NCBI GenBank assembly: GCA_018806915.1
Contig: JAGKQI010000099.1
Coordinates: forward strand, 310,001-374,000
Direction: 5' to 3'
Source: Phytophthora colocasiae
Lineage: Eukaryota; Oomycota; Peronosporomycetes; Peronosporales; Peronosporaceae
DNA: 64,000 bases
The notes beneath the pieces are model-generated. The model did no database searches and was not told the origin of the DNA. It saw nothing but the letters and a program-made list of their open reading frames with translations. A program made the position numbers and the translations under genes. Below are positions 9,570 to 20,138 of this stretch, piece by piece. Positions within the stretch are counted from its first letter, which is position 1. Each line of letters starts with the position of its first letter.

Positions 9570-9749
9570 ATTCACACATGTTCGGTGTGCATGAAAACTT
9601 TAACCATCTCGAAATACATGGCAATGCCAAGGTACGGTGGCGTTTGACACATTTGAAATGGAGAAATAATACTAATTCGGTATTATAAATGCTTTAGGGG
9701 TGGTGGAATGAGGTTTGTCGGCTTCCTTCGTTTATATTTTGGCGGACGT

Positions 9750-10095
9750 AATGACAACCATGTTCCGGTGTTGCTGCTTTGGGACGACTTCTCGGGTCAC
9801 TGGACCCCTGAAGTCGTTCGCTACGCCACCGACATACACATCGTGCTGACGCGAATCCCTCCTGGTGTGCCAAGCAGCTGATGCTGTGTGGAACTCACCA
9901 CTAAAATGCGAACAATTTGATCGACAACCTACGAGAGCAGCTACGCGGGCACAACAGCGAGGATGGATCATTTCAGCTGCGCGAGGTGGTGTCAAGATGG
10001 ATTAGCAAAGCTTGGACAATGTTATCGCAGGACACGATCAAGAACGGCTTTGTAAAGGCCGGTATGATAGACGGCGCTGAAGGGAACCCTGGTTG
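9750..10095 (+). pseudogene. Remnant of a DDE transposase, plus strand
   Basis: The plus strand carries a broken DDE-superfamily segment. VPVLLLWDDFSGHWTPEVV (around 9760-9815) resembles the second catalytic Asp region, then ADAVWNSPL, then WISKAWTMLSQDTIKNGF with AGMIDG (to about 10070), typical of the C-terminal part of Tigger/pogo-type transposases. At least one frameshift, near 9880, and in-frame stops separate the pieces, and the N-terminal half is absent. No terminal repeats were found. Confidence 0.6.
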
Positions 10096-10331
10096 TGCAG
10101 AAACTGTGCTGAGTCGTCTACTGCGGACAGCATCCTGCCGATGCTTCAATCGCTGCAGCTCCTGGACACTTGAATTGGAGGTGTAGATGCAGAAGACGAT
10201 TTTGACGACGACACGGACGAAGTCCTGCTAGGCAACGGAGTGGGTCGTGTAGATGTAGGCGCACAAATACACTGCATCTTTTTTGTTGAAACTAACCGAT
10301 GATGCCATTCCGTGCGCACAGTAAAAGCTCT

Positions 10332-11526
10332 CACTTCCGGTAACGAGGTCCGACCACCTCCGAAGATTTGCCATTTTATTATAAAGGGACCACAATGAAG
10401 TCACGTAAAATATATTTTAAAAGCTCAACCGCGAGGCACGGATTATAATATCTTCTACACTGACGTCTTCGTCATAAGTAGTGTCGTTGGAATCGCCACA
10501 CTTTTCATCTACACCGTTAAAACAATTCCAGTATGGCGGAAGCAGTTTTCGATGGCCGACCCTTCCTGCAACTCTTGCCAGATTCCCTTTGCTCCACTGA
10601 TTACTTGCACCTGATCGACGGCGTAGGGCTCCTTCTTCACGTCCTTGATCTTTTCGTACACCCAGAGAAGCTTCCTTCTCCTGTACGCCCGCTTGAACAG
10701 CGCAATGATTCCGGCGTCCATAGGTTGCAAGTAGGTAGTAGTGTTCGGGGGTAGGAACTCGACACGAATGTTTGTACACACCAGATCGGCCCGTCTTATG
10801 AGACGACGCGTTATCTAGCAGCAGCAAGATATGACGCCCTGCCGCTCGCATGTCCCGATCCAGATTGTGTAGCCATTCGTGCTACAGCTGCGGGATCAGA
10901 CTCGCCGGGTCGATTGCGGTAGCGAAGGCGATGCCTATGTTCAAATGCACTGAGCCAGCCGTCGGAAAACCCCAGGTCCCACGCATCGCACAGCTCACGC
11001 TGAATGTCGATCGCCTTCATCCTGATCAGCTCGAGGGACAGACAGACGTTCTGGGCCTCTACCGCTTGAATCCACGACCACAGTCGCGCCTCCAGCGCCG
11101 CCGAGGTCACCTTCAGAGGCTTGCGGAGATTTCCATTGCTGTAATCCTTGCTCATGATCAACGCAGCCTTCTTGAGTATGTCGGACACAGTCGTCTGGGC
11201 TGGTGCGCGCTTGAGCTTGTAGTGCGCTTTTGCCCACGCTGCGAGCGCGGCTTGTGACATCGTGGGGCAGTCGGCTGCCATGTGTATGAGGCCTCGCTTC
11301 TGATGTATTGTCATCCAGGTCCCCATGGCGTGCTTGTACTTGTTTGGCTCAGTGAAAATTCTGGTATGAAAACCTGCTTCTGGTTTGCTGCTGTTGTTCT
11401 GTGGCAATGACTGGTGTGCAGTAGTTCGCGCCAAAACTCCCGCCAGGGTTTACAAGTAAAATAAACCTTTCCAAATAGATTACATCGTTTTAATTGGGAT
11501 ATTAATTTATACCAGTACCGGAAGTG
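10332..11526 (-). mobile_element. Degenerate pogo/Tigger-like DNA transposon
   Basis: CACTTCCGGTA at 10332-10342 is inverted at 11516-11526, and a broken transposase on the minus strand fills the interval (about 1.2 kb). The expected TA target duplication is not seen next to these 11-bp repeats, so the exact ends are uncertain. The element lies 129 bp upstream of the RadA start codon. Confidence 0.6.
10417..11434 (-). pseudogene. Pogo/Tigger (CENP-B-like) transposase, broken
   Basis: The N-terminal part (11434-10811) has a helix-turn-helix region and a CENP-B-type DNA-binding stretch ending DLGFSDGWLSAFEHRH. The C-terminal part has HILLLLDNASSH (second catalytic Asp) and, in another frame, VEFLPPNTTTYLQPMDAG (third Asp). 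The segment that should hold the first catalytic Asp is missing between RYRNRPGESD and the LLLLDNASSH block, and a frameshift lies near 10780. It cannot encode an active enzyme. Confidence 0.8.
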
Positions 11527-11654
11527 CAAAACCGAGGATGGGGTCGCTCTTTACTAAGTAAGTATAAATTGTGTCTGCGATTCTGTTAAATACGATTTTA
11601 TAGTCCTGTATAGTCCAGGACCATAATAATGGTTCTTTCTATTATAGTTTCATC

Positions 11655-13566
11655 ATGCAGGTGCGGAAGCTGATGCGGCAGCGGCCAGTATGGCGCGCAC
11701 ACCTACGCCGCCACTTCTCCAGGCCCCCCAGAGTGCTGGCCACTCATCAACTTCGGCCTTATCGCCCAGTTCACTCTTTCTTCCACTCGCGCGGCTTCGC
11801 AAGCTCGTCCGATAGCTTCCGATGTCAGAATTGCGGCCAGACGTTCGTTAAGTGGCACGGCCAGTGCTCCTCCTGCTCACAATGGGGGTCTGTGGTTGCT
11901 GCCAAGCCAACTAGTGCTCCTTTCCGCCAGTCAAATGCAGCGACTTTTTCGAAGAACAAATCCAAACGAGCTGTGGCATGGTCCAGGACTGGTCACGACG
12001 CCTTTGAGGAGGACACCCCCCACGCTCTACGCATGAATGAGGTTGAGATGGACACATTCGTAGAACGGATCGAACTTCCAGAACGTGAATTGGTAGGACA
12101 AACATCTTTTGGATGGTAGAATGCAGGCTACGGACGACTGACAGATGATCTAGAACTGGGTGCTAGGAGGAGGATTGGTGGCAGGCTCGTTGACGTTGGT
12201 CGCGGGGAACCCAGGCGTCGGCAAGAGCACGGTATAACTATTGCCTTAATGTTGTTCGTGGTGTGTCTGGTGCTTCTTGCTGACAGGAAACTATTACTTT
12301 GATCAGCTCGCGTTGCAAATGGCAAACATGCTCGCGAATGGACAAGCAATGCGTGAACTTGGAGTGTTGTACGTTTCGGGTGAAGAGAGCGTACTCCAAG
12401 TGCGGATGAGAGCCGAACGCCTCGGAAATGTCAGCGACAGCCTGTTCGTAGCCAGCGAGACGAATCTGGACTCTGTGTTTCAGTTGATGGAAGGGGGAAA
12501 TGGATGTGAGGCAGGTGACGATGAGTATCAAGGGTTTGGAGCAGTTGTGGTGGACTCTATTCAAACGTTCTACGCAGAAGATATCCCATCTTCAGCTGGC
12601 ACAGTGAGCCAGGTGAAAGAGTGCACGCTTCGCTTGCTTCGACTAGCAAAGTCCCGCAACGTGCCAGTGATCCTGGTCGGCCACGTGACGAAGAGCGGTG
12701 ACATCGCTGGACCAAAAGTGCTGGAGCATATCGTGGATACAGTCGTACAGCTCGAGGGCGATCCGCAAAGCGCAAGGCGGTTTTTACGCTGCCAGAAGAA
12801 TCGCTTTGGCAACACCAGCGAGGTCGGCGTCTTCAACATGACGGATGAGGGCCTCCAACCGCTACCAAATCCCCTTCTGGCTTTTGTATCATCTCGCGAT
12901 GAGGATGAGGGCTATCCTGACGACGGCGAGGCCGAAAAGATCGAGCCGCTGGATGGATGCTCCATTACGATTGCCATGGAAGGCAAACGTCCTATCCCTC
13001 TCGAGATCCAGGCTCTGGCAAATCCAGCACAATATAGCACCGATGCGGCACGTGGTGGCGGACAGTCCTTCTCACGTGTACGAGGCGTAGGCGTAGCGTT
13101 CGACAAACTATTGCTGCTATTCGCCGTACTGGAGAAGCGCGCAAGGGTTTCTTGCCGCAACCAAAGTGTGTTTGTAAACATCGCGGAGGGATACACGATC
13201 CAAGAACCTGCAGCTGACTTAGCATTGGCAGTGGCATTAGCCAGCTCTGTACTGGGCCGCCCTGTTATGGAGCGTACCGTATTCATCGGAGAGGTATCGC
13301 TGTCTGGCCACGTGCGGCCAGTCAAAATGCTCGAGTCGCGCCTCACAGCGGCGCAGAAGATTGGGCTCGAGGTGTGCGTAATCCCCAAGGAACACGACCA
13401 GGCTACTCGCCGTGCTTTGCACAACAAGTTCGCCAATACGCTGACTGTGATCGAAGTTTCGACGCTGCTACAAGCTCTGAAGGTCGCGTTTCAATCCCTG
13501 ACGATCACGTCGTTCTTGTCCCGACCCGACGGAGCTCCCACCGCGACGGAAGAAAGTAGGTTCTAG
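11655..13566 (+). CDS. radA: RadA/Sms DNA repair protein, probably organelle-targeted
   Basis: Three exons (11655-12092, 12154-12231, 12307-13566) encode about 591 residues. The Arg-rich N terminus (residues 1-50, almost no acidic residues) suggests a mitochondrial presequence. Then come the C4 zinc finger (C57, C60, C71, C74), the LGGGLVAGS region, Walker A GNPGVGKST (K170), the RadA-specific KNRFG motif (K336) and a Lon-like C-terminal domain (GEVSLSGHVRPV near 500). In bacteria RadA is a hexameric helicase that drives branch migration in recombination; a role in organelle DNA is inferred. Intron 1 (12093-12153) and intron 2 (12232-12306) are GT..AG; using the AG at 12306 restores the join GKST-LALQMANM. 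It ends 164 bp from the convergent neighbour. Confidence 0.93.
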
Positions 13567-13730
13567 TCTGCGTTGGCTTCACGCGAGATGCAACTGGTGT
13601 AGTATTTATTCCTTCACATGCACGCATAGCCACAGGTCTTCTCTTCTCCGGCTTTCGAATTTCCAACCACCTCTGAACTGCGTGCCTTTTCCTGCTTTTC
13701 CTGCTTTTCTTCTCTTCTTCTGCACATTGT

Positions 13731-14329
13731 TCACCTCCGCTTCGTACTACTGCTGCGTTTGTTCTTACCACCGACTAGAGCATCCAGCGGGAGGTCCAGC
13801 TTGTCTTCCAAAGAGAAGGAAGGATTTTCCGTCCGCTTCTGCGCCATCTTGATGACAGCTTTGGGCTGACGAGCAGTCTGTTGCTTGTTGCTACTCTGCT
13901 TCTTACTCTTCTGCTTCAGCTCAATCTTGGGCCCGAGTACTCTGCCAGTCTTCAGCACGGTGCGATTCCCTCCCGCTGTCACTTTAGCGTGAGTTGCGTG
14001 CAGCTTCTTCGGCTTCTTCGGCTTCTTCTGCGCGTCCGGGGCCAGTTTAACGCCGACTGTGATCAACAGCATCCGTTAGTCAGTACAATTGCAGAAGCTT
14101 GATAAAACACGAAGAACCGGTACGCACGCATCCCCTTCATGGCCTCAATCTGCTGCGCCGTGAGTTGGTCACCTGCGCGCAGCTTGCGTTGGTAGAATTT
14201 CTGCAGTGCCTCCTCTTTATTGGACGAAATCTTGCCGCCATGCCACGCGATGCGCCGCACACCGCTGCTGCTCATACTCGGAGGCACTGAACTCGCCTTC
14301 ACGTGGGACAAGACGGCTACGCGCTGCAT
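13731..14329 (-). CDS. Small basic protein with a C-terminal UAP56-binding-like motif
   Basis: Two exons (14329-14128 and 14056-13731, intron 14057-14127, phase 1) give about 175 residues from the first ATG. The N-terminal half has the block RRIAWHGGKISSNKEEALQK and predicted helices; the middle is Lys-rich (KKPKKPKK, KQKSKKQ). The tail, FSLEDKLDLPLDALV followed by basic residues, resembles the UAP56-binding motif of mRNA export adaptors (ALYREF, UIF: D-K-hydrophobic-D-x-S-L-D-D-I-I). I do not recognise the full-length family. The start is divergent from MutY over 176 bp, suggesting a shared promoter. Role in mRNA export is a hypothesis from the motif only. Confidence 0.7.
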
Positions 14330-14505
14330 TATTAGGTCGAGATCGAGAAGACGGATTCCGTTCGGAGCTCTTGGTGAACTGTTCACTGAACCGGCTGGTT
14401 GACTAAAAGTACAAATCGTGACGGTTTATTTTGAACAAATGTAAACGGTATTGTAATTTTGACACCGTCTTATCTCCCGCCATAATTGTTTAACACATTT
14501 CAAAG

Positions 14506-16526
14506 ATGCCACCGGGTAAACGGAAGAGTGCACCATTGTCCGATGCGAGCCAACCGGATATCGAGGACCTGATCAAGTATGAAGGTCCCGACGCAGTGGT
14601 AGACCAAACGAGTGTGCTCTCGACGCAACATGATGTTGTTCGCCACGATTTCAAGCCGCAGGAACTGGTCACCACTCGGATGGAGCTGCTGAGATGGTAT
14701 GACGCACACCGCCGGAAACTTCCGTGGCGAGGAGACCCACCTCCGTATTTGACGACGGCAGTTCACACGAGTCAGAAAAAGAGAGGAGCAGCTAAGAAGA
14801 CGGGAATGGACGCGTTTTTGAAGGCGTCAAAGCAGATGGAGGATGTCAAACTGGAAGAGGAGACCGTCGTTACTGATGCAAGTGAAAATGCAACGAAGCC
14901 AAGGAAGGTGGCGCCGTACGAGACGTGGGTGTCGGAGATTATGCTGCAGCAAACGCGTGTGGATACAGTGGTGGAGTACTTCTTGCGTTGGATCGACAAG
15001 TTCCCGACAGTCGCCGCTCTGGCCGAAGCAAGTGAAGAGGTACGTGGACAACGTCGTCACTGTGTTTCGAATTACGGTATGACTGTATATTAATTTTCGC
15101 ACAGGATGTGAATGCTTTATGGGCTGGTCTAGGCTACTATCGTCGTGCTAGGATGTTACATGCTGGTGCGAAGTACGTGGTGGAAAATTATGATGGCGAG
15201 TTGCCGTCCACTGTGGATCAATTGCTGACGATCCCTGGAATTGGCCCGTACACAGCAGGTTTGCACTTACTGTAGTATTACTCTAATAGCTTAAACTCAA
15301 TCCGTTTTGCTGGTTTGTTTTCGTAACAGGAGCAATCGCATCAATTGCCTTTGGAAATTGTGAGCCACTGGTTGATGGCAATGTGATTCGCGTGATGGCC
15401 CGAATGCGAGCTGTTGGAGCAGATCCGAAAAACAAGAAGCTGATAAACTTCTCCTGGAAGGCAGCTAAAGACCTCGTTAGCGAATGTAATCGCCCAGGCG
15501 CACTAAACCAGGCACTGATGGAGCTTGGCGCCACAATGTGTACTGTTCAGGTATGTAGATCTTTCTGCTTAAATCACGAGTTTGACTTGCTGTTTTAGAA
15601 CCCGCAATGCTCGGAATGTCCTGTCAAATCGGTGTGCCTTGCATACGAAGAGGCAAATGGTGCGAAGCCAAAGAGTGAAAGTACTCCGGTCGAGGAATCT
15701 TCCTGCTCTATTTGTGACTACACTCGCATTATGGAATGGCATGGAACTCTAACTGAGGTAAGCCAGGCTAGATTTTACCAACATTAAATGACAATGTGTT
15801 TTTAAAACGCTGTTCTCCCAGGTGACCAAGTATCCTCTAAAGGCAAAGAAGAACGACTCAAAAAACGAAGTTATCGCAGTGGCTGTGGTCTCCTCTGATT
15901 CTTCAAACGAGGAAACAATAACTCCTATAAGGGGAAAGCGTAAAGCTGCGAAGAGCATTGACGTGGACTCCACCTGGAAGTTCCTCATGTCCAAGCGTCC
16001 TGAGGGCGGTCTACTAGCTGGCCAGTGGGAGTTTCTCCACAGCAAGGTGCGTTAACCCCGGCAGCAATTCAGTACAAATGTGTGCAGTTCGATTAAAAAC
16101 AACATTTTGCCTGCACAGATGAGCGACGGCAACAAGATCCCACCATTATCCAAGCGGAAGACGTTCATGGACGCCCGGCTCTACGACGCATTCGGCAAGT
16201 CTGCCCTCATTCAGTCCGGTCAGTCAATACCTGAGCGTCATGACATTGGAGAACTCACTCATATCTTCTCCCACGTGAAGCACCACATGGGCATTGAGCA
16301 CCTTCACTTCAAGTCTCAACCGGAGCTCTTGCCCACTGCCGAGTCCGACGACTTACGCTGGATGACGATCACGGAGATGAATCAATTGGGTATCACTACA
16401 GGCGTGAAGAAGATTTTGCAGCGTGTGCTACATAAGACCAGGTCAAGTTCGACTAGCACAGTCTCACACGTCGCAGATGGTAGTGGAAAACGACTGAAAA
16501 CCATCTCCTCCTTTTTCAGGAAATAG
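14506..16526 (+). CDS. MUTYH: Adenine DNA glycosylase (MutY homologue)
   Basis: Six exons (14506-15039, 15105-15258, 15330-15550, 15599-15757, 15822-16046, 16119-16526) encode about 566 residues. The enzyme removes A mispaired with 8-oxoguanine. Visible are catalytic Glu144 in [10 protein letters not shown], the helix-hairpin-helix PGIGPYTAG, catalytic Asp245 in VDGNVIRV, and the 4Fe-4S cluster Cys at 300, 307, 310 and 316 (C-X6-C-X2-C-X5-C). The last three exons supply the NUDIX-like 8-oxoG recognition region. An unusual Lys/Glu/Thr-rich insert of about 60 residues (83-142) separates [11 protein letters not shown] from YETWVSEI, which are nearly adjacent in bacterial MutY. The four introns checked in detail are 48 to 72 bp. 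Confidence 0.95.
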
Positions 16527-16699
16527 ACAAAATAGATGCAATCCAATCTGACAGTTTCTTTAAGTATGTGCTTCACTTGCAGTTAGAATAATTTATCCTT
16601 TTTTAGCTCCAAATAAAGGTTTTCACAAGGCCTGAATAAAGAAAAACGCGGCCACTAATAAATACACTCACCCACAAAACAAGCGTAGCTGTTGGGAAG

Positions 16700-17710
16700 A
16701 TGGTGTCCGTCGAAGAGGAGCTAGTTCCGCGTGTGGTGGCGCTAGAGATCGACCGCGACGTGGAGAGCGTCGACTTCACCAAGGTGGAAGCAGCACCAAC
16801 GCCTGAGCGCGTCATCTACTTCCGCGACTTAGTGTCATGGGATATCCCTCAGGTGCGGGTACTGCATGAAGAATGGTTCCCCATCCGCTACAACCAGGCG
16901 TTCTACGACGGTGCCGCACAGGGTATGTGGATGGAAACTGGTGGTCCATTGTTCGCCCGTCTGGCAGTGGAAATGCATCCCTCGTCAAATCTACAAACAC
17001 CTGTACTTCCTAGTCCCGATAGCCGCCGACAAGAGGAAAATATTCTCGGAGCAGTGACGGCCAGCACGCTACCATTGAGCAAAGTGGACGACCCCGACCT
17101 GATCTCTCCTGATGACTGGGAACATACCCATATAATGTACATTTTGACATTGGGCACTAAGTCGTCAGTTAGAAGGATGGGTATCGCCTCGGCGCTGCTT
17201 CAGGAATGCATTGCTCAAGCTGGTCGCCAACAGCACTGCGGAGCTGTTTATCTCCATGTGAAAGCAGATAACCTCAGCGCGAGACATTTCTACGAGAAGA
17301 ATGGTTTCCAGAACTTGCGGTATTTGCAAGGTACACAGAGTTCTTACTTGTCTTATTTTTTTATGGTTCTGATTTTGTTTTGTTACGGTTGATGCAGATT
17401 ACTACATGATTGACGGTGTACGGCATGACGCGTTCCTGTATATCCGTTATGTGAATGGTGCCGCCCCGCAGAGTGGCTGGTTTGATCTCATCACAAGGTA
17501 CGCATATTCAGTTTTTAAAAACCGTTTTACTGCTGCTGGTTGATACTGACAATGGTCTTTACTGTCTTCAGACCGCTGTTTGCATTATTTTCTATCGCTT
17601 CGTTCGGCTGGAAAAAAATCATCGAGGGATTCGCTGTGGACGAATTTGAGGATGCATCAAGTGAGAAACTCGCACCCTCAGCGCCCGTAGAATCTGTAGT
17701 TCCGGTATGA
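16700..17710 (+). CDS. NAA60: N-alpha-acetyltransferase 60-like GNAT with C-terminal membrane anchor
   Basis: Three exons (16700-17330, 17398-17497, 17572-17710) encode about 289 residues. The GNAT core runs from IYFRDLVSWDIPQVRVLHEEWFP through the acetyl-CoA loop (SSVRRMGIASALL) to ARHFYEKNGF. The next exon, DYYMIDGVRHDAFLYIRYVNG, matches the characteristic NAA60 tail of the catalytic domain. NAA60 enzymes acetylate N termini of membrane proteins at the Golgi or plasma membrane. The final exon begins with a short hydrophobic stretch (PLFALFSIASFGWKKI) compatible with peripheral membrane association. A ~45-residue insertion after FARLAVEM, rich in Ser/Pro, is not typical of animal NAA60. Confidence 0.88.
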
Positions 17711-17917
17711 TTAAGACAGACGTACGTGTAATCTTGAACGATATGTACTCTAACACCTTGAGCTTATTAAATAAGCTCAAGGTCAAATTTTGAGATTTTG
17801 CATTAGTTATGATCCTAAGGATAGCCATGAGACTTTGGCTAACTCGGAGTGAAACCTACAAACCCATGCATGAAACCGAGAAGCGAGCTACCCATTCATA
17901 TGCACTTTGCCTACATT

Positions 17918-19082
17918 AAGGGGCTTCAGAGTTGAAGCAGTGCGCGCTTTTTGACATAAAGAAGTAAAAAGTCTGTCTCTCTCCGATTGGCTACTTTTTC
18001 ATTTACCGTGAAGCCCCCCCTCGTCCGAAGTGCCAACAACGCTAATAAATACCGCTGCCGAAGGTGTCGCGTCGGCAGCGCGCCGTGCGCAGCTTACGAC
18101 GCGGAATCCGAGTTACTCGCTGAATGTGCTGAGTGGTTTTTCGACGAGGAAGACCCAGCCCCGCTCCATGATGACGATGATTTAGTGATGCAGTTCATTG
18201 AGGCCTACTGGATGATCAACAGGTCGCTACCTGAACACGCGCGACCCAGTGCCTCGTGCTCCTGATGCCGCTGGACTGTGGCTCAATAATGGCTCGATGA
18301 TAAGAGGTTTAAAGAAGACTTTCGAGTTACGAGGTTGCAGTTCACGCAAATTATGGAGTTGATTCAGAATAATCCGGTCTTCTACAGCAGGTCTAACAAT
18401 CTTCAGACACGTGTATGGTGCCATTTGTTGGTTTCTCTGTATTCATTTGGATGTGGATCGCAATGTGGCTTCGCCTTGAAGCTGGCTGAGTACTTTCACT
18501 GTGCAGAAGGCACAATCGAGGTCTTCACGGATCGCTACATTTATGATCTTGTTGATCTCGAATCACGTGCTGTAGTGTGGCCAGATGCTGATAAGTGCGA
18601 GGAGATACGTGCGAGGATAGAGGAGGTTTATAAGTATGTACCTTTGTATGTTCTGCCTTAGATACCAGCCTTCTCGATGAACCCAGCAATTTCAGTCGCC
18701 AATGCCTTCTTGGTCTTGCCGCCGTGAGCGTCTCCTCGCTATCTCTGCAGGTTTCCCTCCGTTGATATCCACCTAAGGATGATTTCGACACGAGAGGCCG
18801 CCGTTGACGCCGTCCTTCTCCCAGCTTACTGGACGTCTTCTGCCCCTAACCCTTGCCAGGAGCCATCTGCGCGCAGGAGTTGGTGCCACGGCGAATCTTA
18901 GGCCAGTGCGAACTGGGTGCGCTTCCTGCAAAGGAAACGAAAGTAAGGTGCTCAGGTCGTTTTGACTCGCTTCGAGCGTTAAAAAAACTTAACTTTTGGA
19001 CATAAAAGCAAATCGATCTGATTGGCTAATTTTACTTTTACGTGAATATGTTTTCATGATCAGCGCAACTCTGAAGCCCCTT
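17918..19082 (+). mobile_element. PIF/Harbinger-like element, deleted
   Basis: A 17-bp perfect terminal inverted repeat, AAGGGGCTTCAGAGTTG at the left and its complement at the right, is flanked by a 3-bp direct repeat ATT (17915-17917 and 19083-19085). Harbinger elements make 3-bp target duplications, usually TWA, so ATT is slightly atypical. Inside, just after the left and just before the right end, related stretches containing GACATAAA and GATTGGCTA occur in direct orientation. The catalytic half of the transposase is gone, leaving a 1.16 kb non-autonomous copy only 17 bp from the next gene. Confidence 0.8.
17987..18661 (+). pseudogene. N-terminal fragment of a Harbinger-type transposase
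   Basis: Two open segments (17987-18265 and 18335-18661) in different frames read as one damaged protein: LDDKRFKEDFRVTR links into FTQIMELIQNNPVFYS, then GFALKLAEYFHCAEGTI and VDLESRAVVWPDAD. This is the region before the DDE domain in PIF/Harbinger transposases of oomycetes and other eukaryotes. A frameshift near 18270-18335 and loss of all downstream catalytic sequence show that it is inactive. Confidence 0.65.
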
Positions 19083-19099
19083 ATTAGCCTCGTGTAATT

Positions 19100-20052
19100 A
19101 TGAACTTCCAGGATTTACTCAACGAGGTTGAGGACGCGATGAACAGCCCTCGATCTGGAGCTGGTGGAGGAAGCCATGCTGCAGGGACGAAATACACCAA
19201 CGACATTGAGTGCCCCCCTAGAATTACTCAATCTGTTAGCAAGGGCCGGGTACGGTGTGCTGAATATTCAGTCTTTCACAATTTACTTACGAGGCTGCTT
19301 TATATATTTCTTTGATCAGGGGAAAAATGAGCTGGATGACCTACTGGATATGCTTGGTGACGAAGACAGCAAGCCTACTGCAGTGCACCCGCGGTCAATG
19401 TCATCGCCACGAGCTGGAGCGTACAATTCGCTTGATACAAAACCCTTGACAACGGAGTTTCAATCTGGCGGCACTAAAAAGTTAGATAAGTCCCTTTTCA
19501 ACGTTATTATCTGAGTTGCTCACACTTTGCTTGCAGGTGCTCTCAAGTACTGATGGACGGTGGACGTGCCAACCGCGGGCTAAACACAGCATTTTCATCG
19601 CGAAAGTACGAGAACATTGCAGTCTTCATTCCGAAACCATAAAACTTTACAGATTTGTCTTTCTTTCCGTCTTGCAGCGTGTGCTCTAACCTTCGTTGCA
19701 ACGATTGTGATTTCACTGTCGTGCAGTTTCCTGGCAAGTAAGTAGATTCTCGCATACCCTTTTCATTCATGCACAGGACTGACTACTAATATTTCCATGC
19801 AATAGGAAATGGGATGCCACTGCCGACTACATGTTCTTTCGTGAAAATGTGCCCAGCGAGACAAAGCTTCGAGTGAAAATGGAAATCGCCCCAGGTAAGG
19901 GCATTTACTTAGTTGGAAATCTCGCAGTACTGGATACTGATGAATTGTGTGCAGATTTCACGGCGTATGCATGCCAGTGCAAATGGCATTCAATCAGCTC
20001 GCAGACTCGAGTGGATCAAGGTCAAGTCAAATGGTCGTGTGCTGGACACTGA
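19100..20052 (+). CDS. CFAP418: CFAP418 (C8orf37) homologue, cilium/flagellum-associated
   Basis: Six exons (19100-19249, 19320-19480, 19537-19605, 19678-19737, 19806-19894, 19955-20052) give about 208 residues, almost the same size as the human protein (207). The N terminus is acidic (NFQDLLNEVEDAM, then ELDDLLDMLGDED). The conserved C-terminal domain has CSNLRCNDCDF, WDATADYMFFRENVP, AYACQCKWHSI and the closing VKWSCAGH, all as in C8orf37. Human mutations cause retinal ciliopathy. A flagellum role fits zoospore-forming oomycetes (inference). The start lies 17 bp right of the Harbinger-like element, and the stop is 86 bp from the convergent gene. The donor of intron 2 is GTTAGA, weaker than the others. 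Confidence 0.92.
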
Positions 20053-20138
20053 AGATGAATAATAGCAGCCGGCTACATTTTCACAGCATAATATTCACGA
20101 GGGGCTAATAAATAATTTCCAAGTGCTTGGTTTCTCCC

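Noticed and set aside
12117..12160. Apparent stop and frameshift in RadA before the LGGG motif
   Set aside because: A 61-bp GT..AG intron (12093-12153) removes the stop and restores the frame, so the gene is not broken.
12277..12306. Intron 2 acceptor of RadA at the CAG near 12287
   Set aside because: It puts the exon out of frame. The AG at 12306 gives GKST-LALQMANM, matching the family.
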